From Clostridia bacterium (lineage in GTDB: Bacteria > Bacillota > Clostridia > Oscillospirales > CAG-272), in contig JAFTPV010000017.1 of NCBI GenBank assembly GCA_017463125.1, positions 1-64,000 of the forward strand: 64,000 nucleotides of DNA, written 5' to 3'. Numbering within the stretch: position 1 is the first letter of the stretch; each line of letters starts with the position of its first letter. Below, piece after piece: positions 8,080-16,978 of the stretch. The translations under genes and the position numbers were made by a program. Under the pieces are notes generated by a model. That model saw only the letters and a list, made by a program, of their open reading frames with translations. It searched no databases and was not told the origin of the DNA.

Positions 8080-9678
8080 ATGAAAAACACTGAAGAAAAA
8101 AAGACGTCCCTCTGGCGTAGAATAATGCCTAGCAAAAGACGGTGGATACAGCTTTACACCGCCCTGCTCTTCAATGCCTACCTTAAGGGCTACATAACCG
8201 GCGAAATATTCAAGGGTGTGACTAAAAACGTCTGCACACCGGGACTTAACTGCTACTCTTGCCCCGGCGCTGTGACCTCATGTCCTCTCGGCGCTTTGCA
8301 AAATGCCTTTGCCTCAAGCGGTAAGACGACGCCTTATTATATGCTCGGTATAATCCTGCTTTACTGTATAATATTCGGAAGAATGATATGCGGCTGGGTC
8401 TGTCCCTTTGGTCTTGTGCAGGATCTATTACATAAAATAAAGACCCCGAAGCTGAAAAAGGGGCCTGTAACGCGTATTCTTTCCTATTTCAAATACGTGG
8501 TGCTGGTGCTTTTCGTGGTGGTGTTCCCCCTTCTTTACGTTATAAGGGATCTGCCGCTTCCCGCATTTTGTAAATACATTTGTCCCGCAGGAACCTTCGG
8601 CGGTGCGCTCGGTCTGCTCATTAATCCTCTTAACGAGTCTGTTTTCGGAATGCTCGGTCCGCTCTTTACGTGGAAATTCGTGCTTATGGTGTCATTCCTA
8701 GTGGCAGCGGTATTTATTTACCGAGTATTCTGCCGCTTCGTTTGTCCGCTCGGCGCTCTTTACGGTCTTTTCAACCGCTTTGCATTCTTTGGCATAAAGC
8801 TTGACAGATCCGCCTGCACCGACTGCGGAAAGTGCGTAAGCAAATGTAAGATGGATATAAGAGAGGTCGGTGACCACGAGTGTATCCAGTGCGGTGAGTG
8901 CATCGACGTTTGTCCCACGCAGGCGATAAGTTGGCGCGGAAAGAAGATAATCCTTCCCGACAATGAGATAAATCAGGCGGAGGGCGAGCTTCAGGTCTGT
9001 GACGAGGGCGCAAACTTTATCGTCAGGGTTGACAGCAAAACTCTCGTTACGAAAAAGCGCTCTGACAGAGTGAAGAATATTATCACCTTTGCTCGTTACG
9101 CTATGGCGACGGTACTTTTCGTAGCTCTCGTATATTTCAATTTCTTCCATCAGAATACGGCGGAGGCGGCTCTGCCCACAGACCCTGACACAGAAATCGT
9201 TGACGAGGAGCTCTCCAAGATCCCCTACGGCTACGAGGTTGGCGAGAGATGTCCCACGATGAGCCTTGAGCTCGTTTTGGAGGACGGTAACGTAAACATC
9301 AGCGACCTGCGCGGTAAGACTGTGGTAATCAATTTCTGGGGAACCTGGTGCGGTCCCTGCAAGGCGGAGCTTCCGCACTTCAACGAGCTTGCCACAGAGT
9401 ATAAGGACGACGTAGTTTTCCTTATCGTCCACACGCACGACGACAGAGAAACGGCGCCCGCCTATATAAATACGAACTTTGCGGGCTCGGAGATGGTCTT
9501 TGCCTACGACAAGCCGCTTGACGACTCTACGGATATGTACTTCAACCTTCTCGGAGGAACGTATTTCTATCCCAGAACTCTCGTACTTGACGAAAGAGGC
9601 GTTATAACTCACACGGTTGACAGCGCAATCTCGTACGACGCTCTCAAGGCAGAGATCGAAAAAGCGCTTAATAACTAA
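8080..9678 (+). CDS. NapH-like iron-sulfur membrane protein fused to TlpA-type thioredoxin domain
   Basis: This is a predicted membrane electron carrier with a thiol-redox output domain. The N-terminal part (1-290) is NapH/YccM-like: several membrane segments with Cys motifs (CSPG-type near 60, CGWVCP near 108, CKYICP near 167, CRFVCP near 218) and two ferredoxin-type 4Fe-4S motifs (CTDCGKC at about 247 and CIQCGEC near 271). A membrane helix near 343-360 leads to a C-terminal TlpA/ResA-like thioredoxin domain with a WCGPC active site near 422. The likely reading is that cytoplasmic electrons cross the membrane to reduce extracytoplasmic disulfides. The fusion is unusual but seen in Clostridia. 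Start is ATG 8080. Confidence 0.88.
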   Translation: MKNTEEKKTSLWRRIMPSKRRWIQLYTALLFNAYLKGYITGEIFKGVTKNVCTPGLNCYSCPGAVTSCPLGALQNAFASSGKTTPYYMLGIILLYCIIFGRMICGWVCPFGLVQDLLHKIKTPKLKKGPVTRILSYFKYVVLVLFVVVFPLLYVIRDLPLPAFCKYICPAGTFGGALGLLINPLNESVFGMLGPLFTWKFVLMVSFLVAAVFIYRVFCRFVCPLGALYGLFNRFAFFGIKLDRSACTDCGKCVSKCKMDIREVGDHECIQCGECIDVCPTQAISWRGKKIILPDNEINQAEGELQVCDEGANFIVRVDSKTLVTKKRSDRVKNIITFARYAMATVLFVALVYFNFFHQNTAEAALPTDPDTEIVDEELSKIPYGYEVGERCPTMSLELVLEDGNVNISDLRGKTVVINFWGTWCGPCKAELPHFNELATEYKDDVVFLIVHTHDDRETAPAYINTNFAGSEMVFAYDKPLDDSTDMYFNLLGGTYFYPRTLVLDERGVITHTVDSAISYDALKAEIEKALNN

Positions 9679-9702
9679 TAAAATATTAAAGACGCAAGGC
9701 AA

Positions 9703-9890
9703 TAGCGTGATACCCTTAACGGAGTATCACGCTAAACTATGATTGCCCTTACGGGCAAGTTATCAGTTTAGATATGCTTCGCATAGTTATGATTGGCTTT
9801 GCCAAGTTTAAGATTTGATTAGCAATCATACCATAACATTTGCGTAGCAAATTCATAACGGCGAGCATAGCGAGGCTCATAACTCTAAAC
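9703..9890. repeat. multi-hairpin intergenic element
   Basis: An 11-bp perfect hairpin, TAGCGTGATAC/GTATCACGCTA (9703-9734), is followed by a run of small perfect hairpins with short loops: TTGCCC/GGGCAA (9743-9758), TATGC/GCATA (9773-9785), TTGGC/GCCAA (9793-9805), TGATT/AATCA (9816-9828) and ATTTGC/GCAAAT (9838-9852). GTTTAGA (9767-9773) can pair with TCTAAAC (9884-9890) to close the array. Spacers carry TATGATT/CATAAC-like words. The 9679-10077 gap contains no gene. Architecture matches the element at 186-277. Confidence 0.65.
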
Positions 9891-9904
9891 TAAAACCGAC
9901 AGAA

Positions 9905-9949
9905 AAAGAGCAGACACATAAGGTCTTACGCCTTGCGTGTTTGCTCTTT
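9905..9949. terminator. long hairpin, probable terminator
   Basis: AAAGAGCA (9905-9912) pairs with TGCTCTTT (9942-9949), continued by ACAC/GTGT and AAGG/CCTT inside. It lies between convergent genes (the iron-sulfur fusion on plus, the deacetylase on minus) and could stop both transcripts. Confidence 0.5.
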
Positions 9950-10077
9950 CTGCTTGTTATAGGGGCTTGGGCTTAGCCCATAATGGTTTGACTAGTCAAA
10001 TGCGATGCTCGCACTTAGTGGTGTTTTTCAAATTCTCCGCTAACGACATCACACTATGCTTCGCGTCTTTTTTTCAT

Positions 10078-11037
10078 TCATATATCAATATATGACTTTG
10101 GCTCCAGAACTATTCGCTCACCGTCCACCTTAATATAAAGCGTCAGGTCTGTCCGGTTAGTAATCCTGTCATCCGTTATCTCAACACTTTTTACAGCGTC
10201 CTCGTAAGCGAGAATGTCACCGACCGAGGCGTAATAATAGTCCTCGGGACGATTGCCGTAGGTTTTTGCAAAATACTCAAGATCCTCCCAATTGTCAGAG
10301 GTTCTGAAATCGTGAGAATGAACTCCGAAGCAGAAGAACTTAAGCTTACCGTCATCCACAAAGCTCTCGTAAATACTCATCACGTCGTTTAGCGAGCGGT
10401 GATTCGCGTTATAGCTCCACGCCCATCTGTCAGAAGGAAGTGAAAAGCCTGTTGAATCCCTAAGCTCTCCCGTTTTTCTCACAGACTTATAGTTTTTCTT
10501 AAGATACTCGATAACCTTGGTATTTTTTTGCTCAAAGCAGGGCCAGACGAATGAGCTGACAGACCCCTCTCCAAAAATCGCCTCCAGCGCCTTTCTAGAA
10601 TCAGAAGCGAAGGAAATATAATGCTCGGGGGTGGCAATGCTATACCAGCCGTCAGGCTTGATTCTCTTGACATGATGATGAATTCTGTAAAGGCCTTCTA
10701 TCCACGTTTTGTAAACAACGGGATTATCAGGTGTATAATCGTCAGAGGTGCGAGAGTTGAACTCATCGTCGGAAACGTTATACGGCATACCGTCGTCGAA
10801 GACTATCGGGTGATGCTTACAGTGGTTGGCTATCTCGTAGCCTCTGTAAAAATCACGGTATCCCTCGGCGTCAAGAGCTGAAAAATCAGGCCAACAAAGG
10901 TTAAATGTCCCCTTTATCCCATAGGGCTTTATTATATTAATGAATTTTCCGTCAGTTTCAAGATTTCCGTCGTCCATTGTAAAGGTGACGGATTTTCTCG
11001 TCCAGCCCGGAAAATAATTCACGTCAATTTTCTTCAT
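10078..11037 (-). CDS. polysaccharide deacetylase-like protein (NodB/CE4 fold)
   Basis: The 319-residue protein has the CE4/NodB motif order: TFTMDDG (Asp22, Asp23) and NHCKHH (His72, His75/76), which would form the metal site for removing acetyl groups from N-acetylated sugars. The first motif reads MDDG instead of the usual FDDG. There is no signal peptide, so it is either cytoplasmic or exported in an unrecognised way. C-terminal to the catalytic barrel is a small beta-rich tail. It lies 21 bases after the serine acetyltransferase gene on the same strand, so the two share a transcript. Substrate unknown. Confidence 0.85.
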   Translation of the reverse strand: MKKIDVNYFPGWTRKSVTFTMDDGNLETDGKFINIIKPYGIKGTFNLCWPDFSALDAEGYRDFYRGYEIANHCKHHPIVFDDGMPYNVSDDEFNSRTSDDYTPDNPVVYKTWIEGLYRIHHHVKRIKPDGWYSIATPEHYISFASDSRKALEAIFGEGSVSSFVWPCFEQKNTKVIEYLKKNYKSVRKTGELRDSTGFSLPSDRWAWSYNANHRSLNDVMSIYESFVDDGKLKFFCFGVHSHDFRTSDNWEDLEYFAKTYGNRPEDYYYASVGDILAYEDAVKSVEITDDRITNRTDLTLYIKVDGERIVLEPKSYIDI

Positions 11038-11058
11038 TTCCTTTAATATCCTATGCTT

Positions 11059-11904
11059 TTACCCTTTATAGTAAACGGTTTCACCTGCGGGCACGGAATG
11101 AGTTAGCCAAACGTTACCGCCGATGATGCAGCCGTCGCCTATTTTCGTATTTCCTCCAAGGATTGTTGCATTTGCATATATGACTACTCCGTTACCGATG
11201 TCGGGGTGGCGCTTTGTGCCCTTTATGGGATTACCGTCATCATCAAGCTCAAAGCTCTTTGCGCCAAGAGTAACACCTTGATAAATCTTAACTCTGTTGC
11301 CTATTGTGGTGGTTTCACCTATGACAATACCGGTTCCGTGATCGATAAAGAAATACTCACCGATAGTAGCTCCTGCGTGTATATCTATTCCCGTTTTTTC
11401 ATGAGCGAACTCGGTCATAAGCCTTGCTATATAAGGAATCTTCCTTACGTAGAACTCGTGGGCTATGCGGTAAATGGATATGGCGTAAAAGCCGGGATAC
11501 GAGAGTATTACCTCCTCGGGAGAACGGGCAGCGGGGTCGCCCTCGTAGAGCGCTATAACGTCCTTAATCAGCTTCGCCTTTACAGACGGGAGCGTATCAA
11601 GTATCTCGTACGCCACAGACTCCGTATCAACGATAGAGTCCTCGTCAAAAAACGAATAGGACGCTGTTAGCTGACGCTTAAGCAAAAGAAATATTTCGGA
11701 AAGAAGCTCTTCTTGCTTTTTACCTATATCCTCCGGAAGCGCAAAATAGTCGGGAAACATCAGATGTTGTATTTTCTTTACTATTTTTATCACCTCTATG
11801 CGCGAGGGTACCATAACGGTATGCTTTTTGAAATAAGTGAAATTTTCCTCGCTGGTATCGGAGATGGCCTTTGCTACGGCCTCGAGCTTTTCTTCGTGGG
11901 ACAT
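11059..11904 (-). CDS. serine O-acetyltransferase
   Basis: This enzyme transfers acetyl from acetyl-CoA to L-serine, giving O-acetylserine for cysteine synthesis in the cytoplasm. The 281-residue protein has an all-helical N-terminal region of about 170 residues and a C-terminal left-handed beta-helix with hexapeptide repeats. The conserved stretch FIDHGTGIVIGETTTIG with its catalytic His lies near residue 188, followed by VKIYQGVTLGA. It is the long EpsC/SrpH-like variety rather than the short CysE form. No cysK is adjacent. Promoter at 11932-11960. Confidence 0.92.
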   Translation of the reverse strand: MSHEEKLEAVAKAISDTSEENFTYFKKHTVMVPSRIEVIKIVKKIQHLMFPDYFALPEDIGKKQEELLSEIFLLLKRQLTASYSFFDEDSIVDTESVAYEILDTLPSVKAKLIKDVIALYEGDPAARSPEEVILSYPGFYAISIYRIAHEFYVRKIPYIARLMTEFAHEKTGIDIHAGATIGEYFFIDHGTGIVIGETTTIGNRVKIYQGVTLGAKSFELDDDGNPIKGTKRHPDIGNGVVIYANATILGGNTKIGDGCIIGGNVWLTHSVPAGETVYYKG

Positions 11905-11931
11905 TCTGCGCCTCCTAGTTTTGTTTTATTA

Positions 11932-11960
11932 ATTTTAGCATACAAAAGCATCTTTTGCAA
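11932..11960 (-). promoter_or_regulatory. promoter of the serine acetyltransferase operon
   Basis: On the minus strand, TTGCAA (11955-11960), a 17-base spacer and TAAAAT (11932-11937) lie about 30 bases before the start codon at 11904. Confidence 0.65.
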
Positions 11961-12040
11961 TAGCTTTTATCATTTTTTTCACTTCTTTATTATTTTTTGA
12001 AAATATTAGGAAAATCGGGTGTAAATATTTGTAAATTTCC

Positions 12041-12069
12041 TTGATTTTTCTTATATTGTATGATATAAT
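12041..12069 (+). promoter_or_regulatory. promoter of the helicase gene
   Basis: TTGATT (12041-12046), a 17-base spacer and a perfect TATAAT (12064-12069), with TGA before it. It leaves an untranslated leader of about 80 bases that carries TTGACA and a GACAA/TTGTC inverted repeat (12106-12129) of unknown meaning. Confidence 0.65.
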
Positions 12070-12157
12070 TTTATAGGTATATTATGCGATAATGCATAAA
12101 CGGTTGACAATATGTAAAGAAAGGTTGTCTTTTGACTAAAAGACGCGGTTAATAGAT

Positions 12158-15100
12158 ATGGGAAAGGGTATTTACACTTTTTACAAAAACCGTCTTGTAG
12201 AAATCGGCGGTAATAACAAATGCCTTTACCTCAAAAACGTCGTCAGAAAGGGTGCCTACGATATAGGTAAGCTTTTCAGCGGCAGAGAGGACAAGATTGA
12301 GGAGCTTGTAGACTTCCTCTGGGGAAATAAAAAGAAGCCTCTGACGCTTCTCTCCGAAAAGGAGATAAAGGATATTTACGAGGCTGTCAGCGAAAAGAGC
12401 GAGCAGACCGAAGCTGAAGCAGAGGAGGAGTATGGCGACGATAAGGAAAAGCCGAAGCGCAAGGGTCGCCCCACAAGCGAAAGAAACAGACTTCTTGAGG
12501 CAGAGGTTGCGAAGGTCAAGGAAATCAAGCGCGAGATAGAGGAGATATATAAGGAAACGGGCAGATACGAGCTTTACGTAGGCTATCCCTTCGTTTTCGG
12601 CTCTGTTATGCAGGGCTCGCAAAGGACTCTTATCAAGGCGCCCCTGCTTCTCTTCCCTGTCAGGATAGACATCGTTGACGAGCGGACGGTAGAGCTAAGG
12701 CTCAACGAAGCAGAGAAGGTACAGGTGAACCGTGCTCTCATCTTTGCCTACGCGCAATCAAGAAAGATGAATATCGACAATCTCGAGCTTGAGTTTGACG
12801 ATATGTCCTCCTTCAAGAACGTAAAGCAGGTGGTTGACTATCTGAATAAGGAAAAGGTAAGGATAGAGAACACTACATCGAAAAACGTTTTTGCTTATTC
12901 AAGATTTAAGGAGCCGGAGAGCGACTCCGAGCTGTCTATCAGATACGCGGCGCTTCTTGCGCGCTTCCCTCTATCGAACTCTATCTATAACGACTATACT
13001 CTTCTTGAAAGAAAAAATCTTACTAACGACGCGATAAACGAGCTGCTCAGAACCGACAAGTCGAAGAAGAATAAGCTTGCGCGCCTTGTCGAAAAGGCAA
13101 AATCGCACCTGCACGCAAGAAAATTCAAGAGGAAGAAAAAATTCACCGCTAAGCACAGCTATACCGTCAAGATGCTTGACTACGCGCAGTCCGAGGTTGT
13201 CAAGAAGGTTGACGAGATGGGCAATATGGTTATCTACGGCCCTCCCGGCACGGGTAAGTCACAGACCATCGTCAACATTATCACAGACGCTATGGTAAAA
13301 AATAAAAAGGTTCTTGTCGTATCGCAGAAGAAGGCGGCGCTGGACGTCGTTTACTCACGTCTTGGCACTCTTAACGAGAAGGCTATGTACATCAACGACG
13401 AGTCGAAGGAGAAGAAGGCCTTTTACGAAAGGTGCTACGCGGCTCATCAGAAGGACGAGGTAGGCTTCCTTTCCGACGTTGAAGGGCTTAAGGCCGAGTT
13501 TACCGAAACCGAGAACAAAATAGCGTCAAATATTGCAAGCCTTGAGGATATATATCATCTCTTGAACGACAAGCGCCCCTTTGGTCTTTCGCTTACGGAG
13601 ATGTACGCATCGTCATATATGTTCCAGAAAAACTCGGTTGAGCATCAGCTATACTCCGAGCTTGTTAATTACGACGAGGTAATGTCCCTAAGCTATAAGG
13701 AAATATCCGACGCACTCTTTGCAATAAAGGCGAAGGACCTTAGCGAAATGTACTACACCTTTGCACAAGCAAAGGACAAAAATCCGATGATCGATATGAT
13801 GCTGCCCGACGTTGATCTTCATACTCTGACAGAGGTGAAGCTAGAGCTTGAGGCTGCCGCAAAATCGAAAAAGGGATATTTCAATATTTCAAAGTATCCG
13901 TACACAAGACAGGTTCTCGCGCATTATTCCTTGATGGATAATGAAAAAATGCTCAAGAGGATCGTGCGTCTTGAAAACAGGCTGGAGCATCCTCTTCAGC
14001 TCTTCCCTGCCTACTCTGAGCGAGTGCTGAAGGAAAAGTTTGAGGATACTATAAAGGCTATTGACAAATTCACTAAAGAATACGAATGCTTAAATAAGGT
14101 TATGACCCGTGACGGCTACATCTCGGTTATTGATAACCTTCTTCGCGGAAACACTCCTTATCTTAAGCTCGTATTTGAGGCGATAGACAACTATATTTCC
14201 TTAAGGGACGTTACTACTCTGTTCCGGACTCTTGATAAAAATACGGTCAATATTCTTGATTTTGCCTACACTGCGACAAAGACAAAGCAGGGCTATTACG
14301 ACGCTATTGACAAGGTAATGCTGCTCCGTATTTATCACGAAATTCTCACAGCGGAGGATGAGAACCGCGACAGGCTCTCGAAGATACTCGATTTCCCGAA
14401 TATCGCGTCAAGGATATATAAGCTTAAGGAATCAGAGCTCGCCCTGTCGCAAAAGCTCTGTGCCGGAAAGAACAGTACTGCGTACCGCACCCTTTTTGAG
14501 AATGCGGAAAACTCAAAGGACTATCTCTACCAGATATCAAAGGAGCAGAAGTTCTGGCCAATCAGAAAGATGATGGAGGTTTACGGCGACTTTATCCTTA
14601 ACCTCTTCCCCTGCTGGCTTCTCTCGCCCGAGAACGTATCAAGCCTGCTTCCTCTTCGGAAGAATATGTTTGACGTGGTTATCTTCGACGAGGCGTCGCA
14701 GGTGTTTATCGAAAGCACGATACCCACGATATACAGAGGTAAGAACATAGTCGTTGCGGGTGACTCAAAGCAGCTTCGCCCCTCGGCAACGTTTATGAAG
14801 CGGTATCTCGGCGCTGATCCCGAAACGCTCGAGGACTACTCAATCCAGGCAGCGCTTGAGGTTGAGAGTCTTCTTGACCTTGCGGTTTCCAGATACGACA
14901 GCGCAAATCTTACCTACCACTACCGCAGTAGGAACCAGGAGCTTATCGATTTCTCAAACAGCGCGTTCTACTCCTCTAATCTTCAGATTGCGCCCAACAT
15001 TTCGGCTAACAAAAAAAGCCGTCCCATTGAAAGATACAAGGTTGACGGCCGCTGGATAGGCAGAACGAACACTGCCGAGGCCGAGAAGATCGTTGAAATT

Positions 15101-15955
15101 CTGAAAAACATCTTCAAGACAAGAAAGCATAACGAGAGCATTGGTATAATCACCTTCAATAGCGACCAGCAGGCATGCATCGCAGACGCTATTGACCGTG
15201 AGTCAAGAGATAACGAGTCCTTCCGCGCCTATATGGCGAAGGAGAATTTCCGTCTTGACGGCGGTGAGGACACGAGCCTCTTCATCAAGAACCTCGAGAA
15301 CGTACAGGGTGACGAGAGAGATATCATAATCTTCTCTATCGGCTATGCTCCCAATGAAACCGGCAGAGTTTATACCAATTTTGGCTCCCTTTCCACAGAG
15401 GGCGGTGAAAACAGGCTCAACGTTGCCATAACGAGAGCTAAATCGAAGATAATAGTCGTAACGAGCATTGAGCCCGAGGAGCTTAAGGTTGATACGGCGA
15501 AAAATCTCGGTCCGAGGCTGTTACGCGACTACCTTGCATACGCAAGAGCCGTATCCGAGGGTGATACCGTCAGCGTAAACGCTATCCTCACCGGTCTTGA
15601 CCCGAAGGAAAAGGCAAAGGATTCGTATCTTACGTCTATGCCCAAGGTTGAGGAGCAGATAAAGGAAAGACTCGAGAAGATGGGATACACCGTTCATACG
15701 GGACTCGGAAACCGGAACAACCGTATTTCTCTTGCGGTATACGACGAAGAAACGGACAAGTATCTCGTCGGAGTTGAGCTTGATACCGACGCGTTTGCTA
15801 CGGGTGCCACCTCGCTTGAGCGTGACGTCTACAAGCCCAAGTTCCTTGAGGCAAGGGGTTGGACGGTTATCCGAGTATGGTGCCGCGATTGGTGGCTCTC
15901 TCCGCAAAAGGTGGTTAAGAATATCGCCTCTATTGCAGAGAAGAACAGAGCGTGA
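12158..15955 (+). CDS. SF1 (UPF1-like) helicase with DUF4011-like N-terminus and MTES_1575-type nuclease-like C-terminus
   Basis: A 1265-residue nucleic-acid ATPase. The N-terminal 340 residues resemble the DUF4011-type region of large bacterial AAA_11/AAA_12 helicases and contain a charged Lys/Glu segment (about 75-130). Helicase motifs follow: Walker A GPPGTGKS (about 360), DEAS box (about 844), GDSKQLRPS, YHYRSRNQELI, and late motifs VQGDERDI and LNVAITRAKSK. The last 100 residues look like a Vsr/MTES_1575-type endonuclease fold (GVELDTDAF, then KFLEARGWTVIRVW). Such architectures occur in nucleic-acid surveillance and phage-defence proteins. It stands alone with its own promoter between cysteine and secretion genes. 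The nuclease is inferred. Confidence 0.82.
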   Translation: MGKGIYTFYKNRLVEIGGNNKCLYLKNVVRKGAYDIGKLFSGREDKIEELVDFLWGNKKKPLTLLSEKEIKDIYEAVSEKSEQTEAEAEEEYGDDKEKPKRKGRPTSERNRLLEAEVAKVKEIKREIEEIYKETGRYELYVGYPFVFGSVMQGSQRTLIKAPLLLFPVRIDIVDERTVELRLNEAEKVQVNRALIFAYAQSRKMNIDNLELEFDDMSSFKNVKQVVDYLNKEKVRIENTTSKNVFAYSRFKEPESDSELSIRYAALLARFPLSNSIYNDYTLLERKNLTNDAINELLRTDKSKKNKLARLVEKAKSHLHARKFKRKKKFTAKHSYTVKMLDYAQSEVVKKVDEMGNMVIYGPPGTGKSQTIVNIITDAMVKNKKVLVVSQKKAALDVVYSRLGTLNEKAMYINDESKEKKAFYERCYAAHQKDEVGFLSDVEGLKAEFTETENKIASNIASLEDIYHLLNDKRPFGLSLTEMYASSYMFQKNSVEHQLYSELVNYDEVMSLSYKEISDALFAIKAKDLSEMYYTFAQAKDKNPMIDMMLPDVDLHTLTEVKLELEAAAKSKKGYFNISKYPYTRQVLAHYSLMDNEKMLKRIVRLENRLEHPLQLFPAYSERVLKEKFEDTIKAIDKFTKEYECLNKVMTRDGYISVIDNLLRGNTPYLKLVFEAIDNYISLRDVTTLFRTLDKNTVNILDFAYTATKTKQGYYDAIDKVMLLRIYHEILTAEDENRDRLSKILDFPNIASRIYKLKESELALSQKLCAGKNSTAYRTLFENAENSKDYLYQISKEQKFWPIRKMMEVYGDFILNLFPCWLLSPENVSSLLPLRKNMFDVVIFDEASQVFIESTIPTIYRGKNIVVAGDSKQLRPSATFMKRYLGADPETLEDYSIQAALEVESLLDLAVSRYDSANLTYHYRSRNQELIDFSNSAFYSSNLQIAPNISANKKSRPIERYKVDGRWIGRTNTAEAEKIVEILKNIFKTRKHNESIGIITFNSDQQACIADAIDRESRDNESFRAYMAKENFRLDGGEDTSLFIKNLENVQGDERDIIIFSIGYAPNETGRVYTNFGSLSTEGGENRLNVAITRAKSKIIVVTSIEPEELKVDTAKNLGPRLLRDYLAYARAVSEGDTVSVNAILTGLDPKEKAKDSYLTSMPKVEEQIKERLEKMGYTVHTGLGNRNNRISLAVYDEETDKYLVGVELDTDAFATGATSLERDVYKPKFLEARGWTVIRVWCRDWWLSPQKVVKNIASIAEKNRA

Positions 15956-15986
15956 TTTTTTATATGTAAATAAATTGTTACGCTAC

Positions 15987-16015
15987 TTGAATATTTCATC
16001 ATTTTAGTTTATAAT
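15987..16015 (+). promoter_or_regulatory. yajC promoter
   Basis: TTGAAT (15987-15992), a 17-base spacer and a perfect TATAAT (16010-16015), 33 bases before the yajC start. Confidence 0.7.
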
Positions 16016-16048
16016 AGTTATATTAAAAAAGAAAGGTATTTTTTGACA

Positions 16049-16441
16049 ATGTTTAATTCAACACTTCTTGAGGCAGCGGCCGGCACTGATATGTGGATAA
16101 CGCTCGGTATGCTGGCAATCCTATTCGTATTTATGTATTTCTTTATGATCCGTCCCCAGAAGAAGCAGGAGAAGAAGGACGCCGCTATGCGTGATGCTCT
16201 CGCTGTTGGTGACGAGGTTACGACGATTGGCGGTATCATCGGTAAGGTCGTTTCCATAAAGGGCGAAACCTTCGTTCTCGAGACCACCAAGGATAAGACC
16301 AAGATCCGTTTCCTTAAGGGCGCTATCAGAACGGTTGACGTAAAGGCAGCTGACCTTGCGGCAGCGGTTATCGAAAACAAAGAGGCGGCAAAGGACGAGA
16401 AGTCCGAGGGCGCTGACAAGAAGGATTCCGAAAAGAAATAA
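16049..16441 (+). CDS. yajC: preprotein translocase accessory subunit YajC
   Basis: YajC is a small membrane protein that joins SecDF at the translocon. The 130-residue protein has one N-terminal membrane helix (about residues 13-35) with the family's FYFFMIRPQKKQEK-like junction (here FMIRPQKKQEK), then a soluble domain with GDEVTTIGGIIGKV and a Lys/Glu/Ala-rich tail. AAAGG (16032-16036) serves either ATG 16049 (12 bases) or an in-frame TTG at 16043 (6 bases); ATG is chosen but TTG is better spaced. secD/secF are not next to it; a small membrane gene follows. Confidence 0.93.
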   Translation: MFNSTLLEAAAGTDMWITLGMLAILFVFMYFFMIRPQKKQEKKDAAMRDALAVGDEVTTIGGIIGKVVSIKGETFVLETTKDKTKIRFLKGAIRTVDVKAADLAAAVIENKEAAKDEKSEGADKKDSEKK

Positions 16442-16456
16442 TCAATAAGATGATAA

Positions 16457-16494
16457 AGAAGAGCTCTGATCAAAAAAGACGGAGCTCTTTTTTA
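16457..16494 (+). terminator. terminator after yajC
   Basis: AAGAGCTC (16459-16466) pairs with GAGCTCTT (16482-16489) and is followed by a T run to 16493. The 15-base loop is A-rich. Confidence 0.7.
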
Positions 16495-16572
16495 TATATC
16501 GGACAAATAGTTGTCATAAAACGCTTATCTTGCGAATAGTCTATCATAGACTTATTCGGAGGTTCTGAATTT

Positions 16573-16977
16573 ATGACATTTTTCAAAAGCCGCACATTTT
16601 CAAAGGGAGCAGCGCCGCTCTTTATTATCGGGATAGGGCTATCAATGCTCGTTTTTGTCGGGGTGTTTCTTTTAGCGACGCTGATCGTTTCTCTAGACTC
16701 TGACCCTACCTCAAAAATAGATATTGCCGCATTCGTTTCTCTTATTATAAGCTCGGCTATATCCGGAATCGTTCTGACGAGGCTGCACGGCAAGGATGGG
16801 CTAAAATATACGGCACTTACCTCTTTGCTTCTTTCTCTCATAATGATACTGATAAGTATATTTTTATCTAGCGGTGCGCTATCGGGCGGAGCGTTTATGA
16901 ATGCGCTGTGCTATTTCGGAGTATCTATGCTTACAGCGTTCATCGGCAGAGGCGGGCGCAGGCGCAAGAGAAGATAA
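16573..16977 (+). CDS. small membrane protein, TIGR04086-like
   Basis: The 134-residue protein has four hydrophobic segments and ends in a strongly basic tail (GRGGRRRKRR). This layout, the loop GIVLTRLHGKDG-like stretch and the position just after yajC fit the TIGR04086 family of uncharacterised Firmicutes membrane proteins. GGAGG (16559-16563) precedes the ATG. Its end meets the stop of the convergent murA with one base between. Function unknown; the conserved link with yajC hints at envelope or secretion work. Confidence 0.75.
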   Translation: MTFFKSRTFSKGAAPLFIIGIGLSMLVFVGVFLLATLIVSLDSDPTSKIDIAAFVSLIISSAISGIVLTRLHGKDGLKYTALTSLLLSLIMILISIFLSSGALSGGAFMNALCYFGVSMLTAFIGRGGRRRKRR

Positions 16978-16978
16978 G

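Noticed and set aside
8698-9702. 334-codon open frame antisense to the iron-sulfur fusion gene
   Set aside because: The fusion gene on the opposite strand has all family motifs; the antisense product has none.
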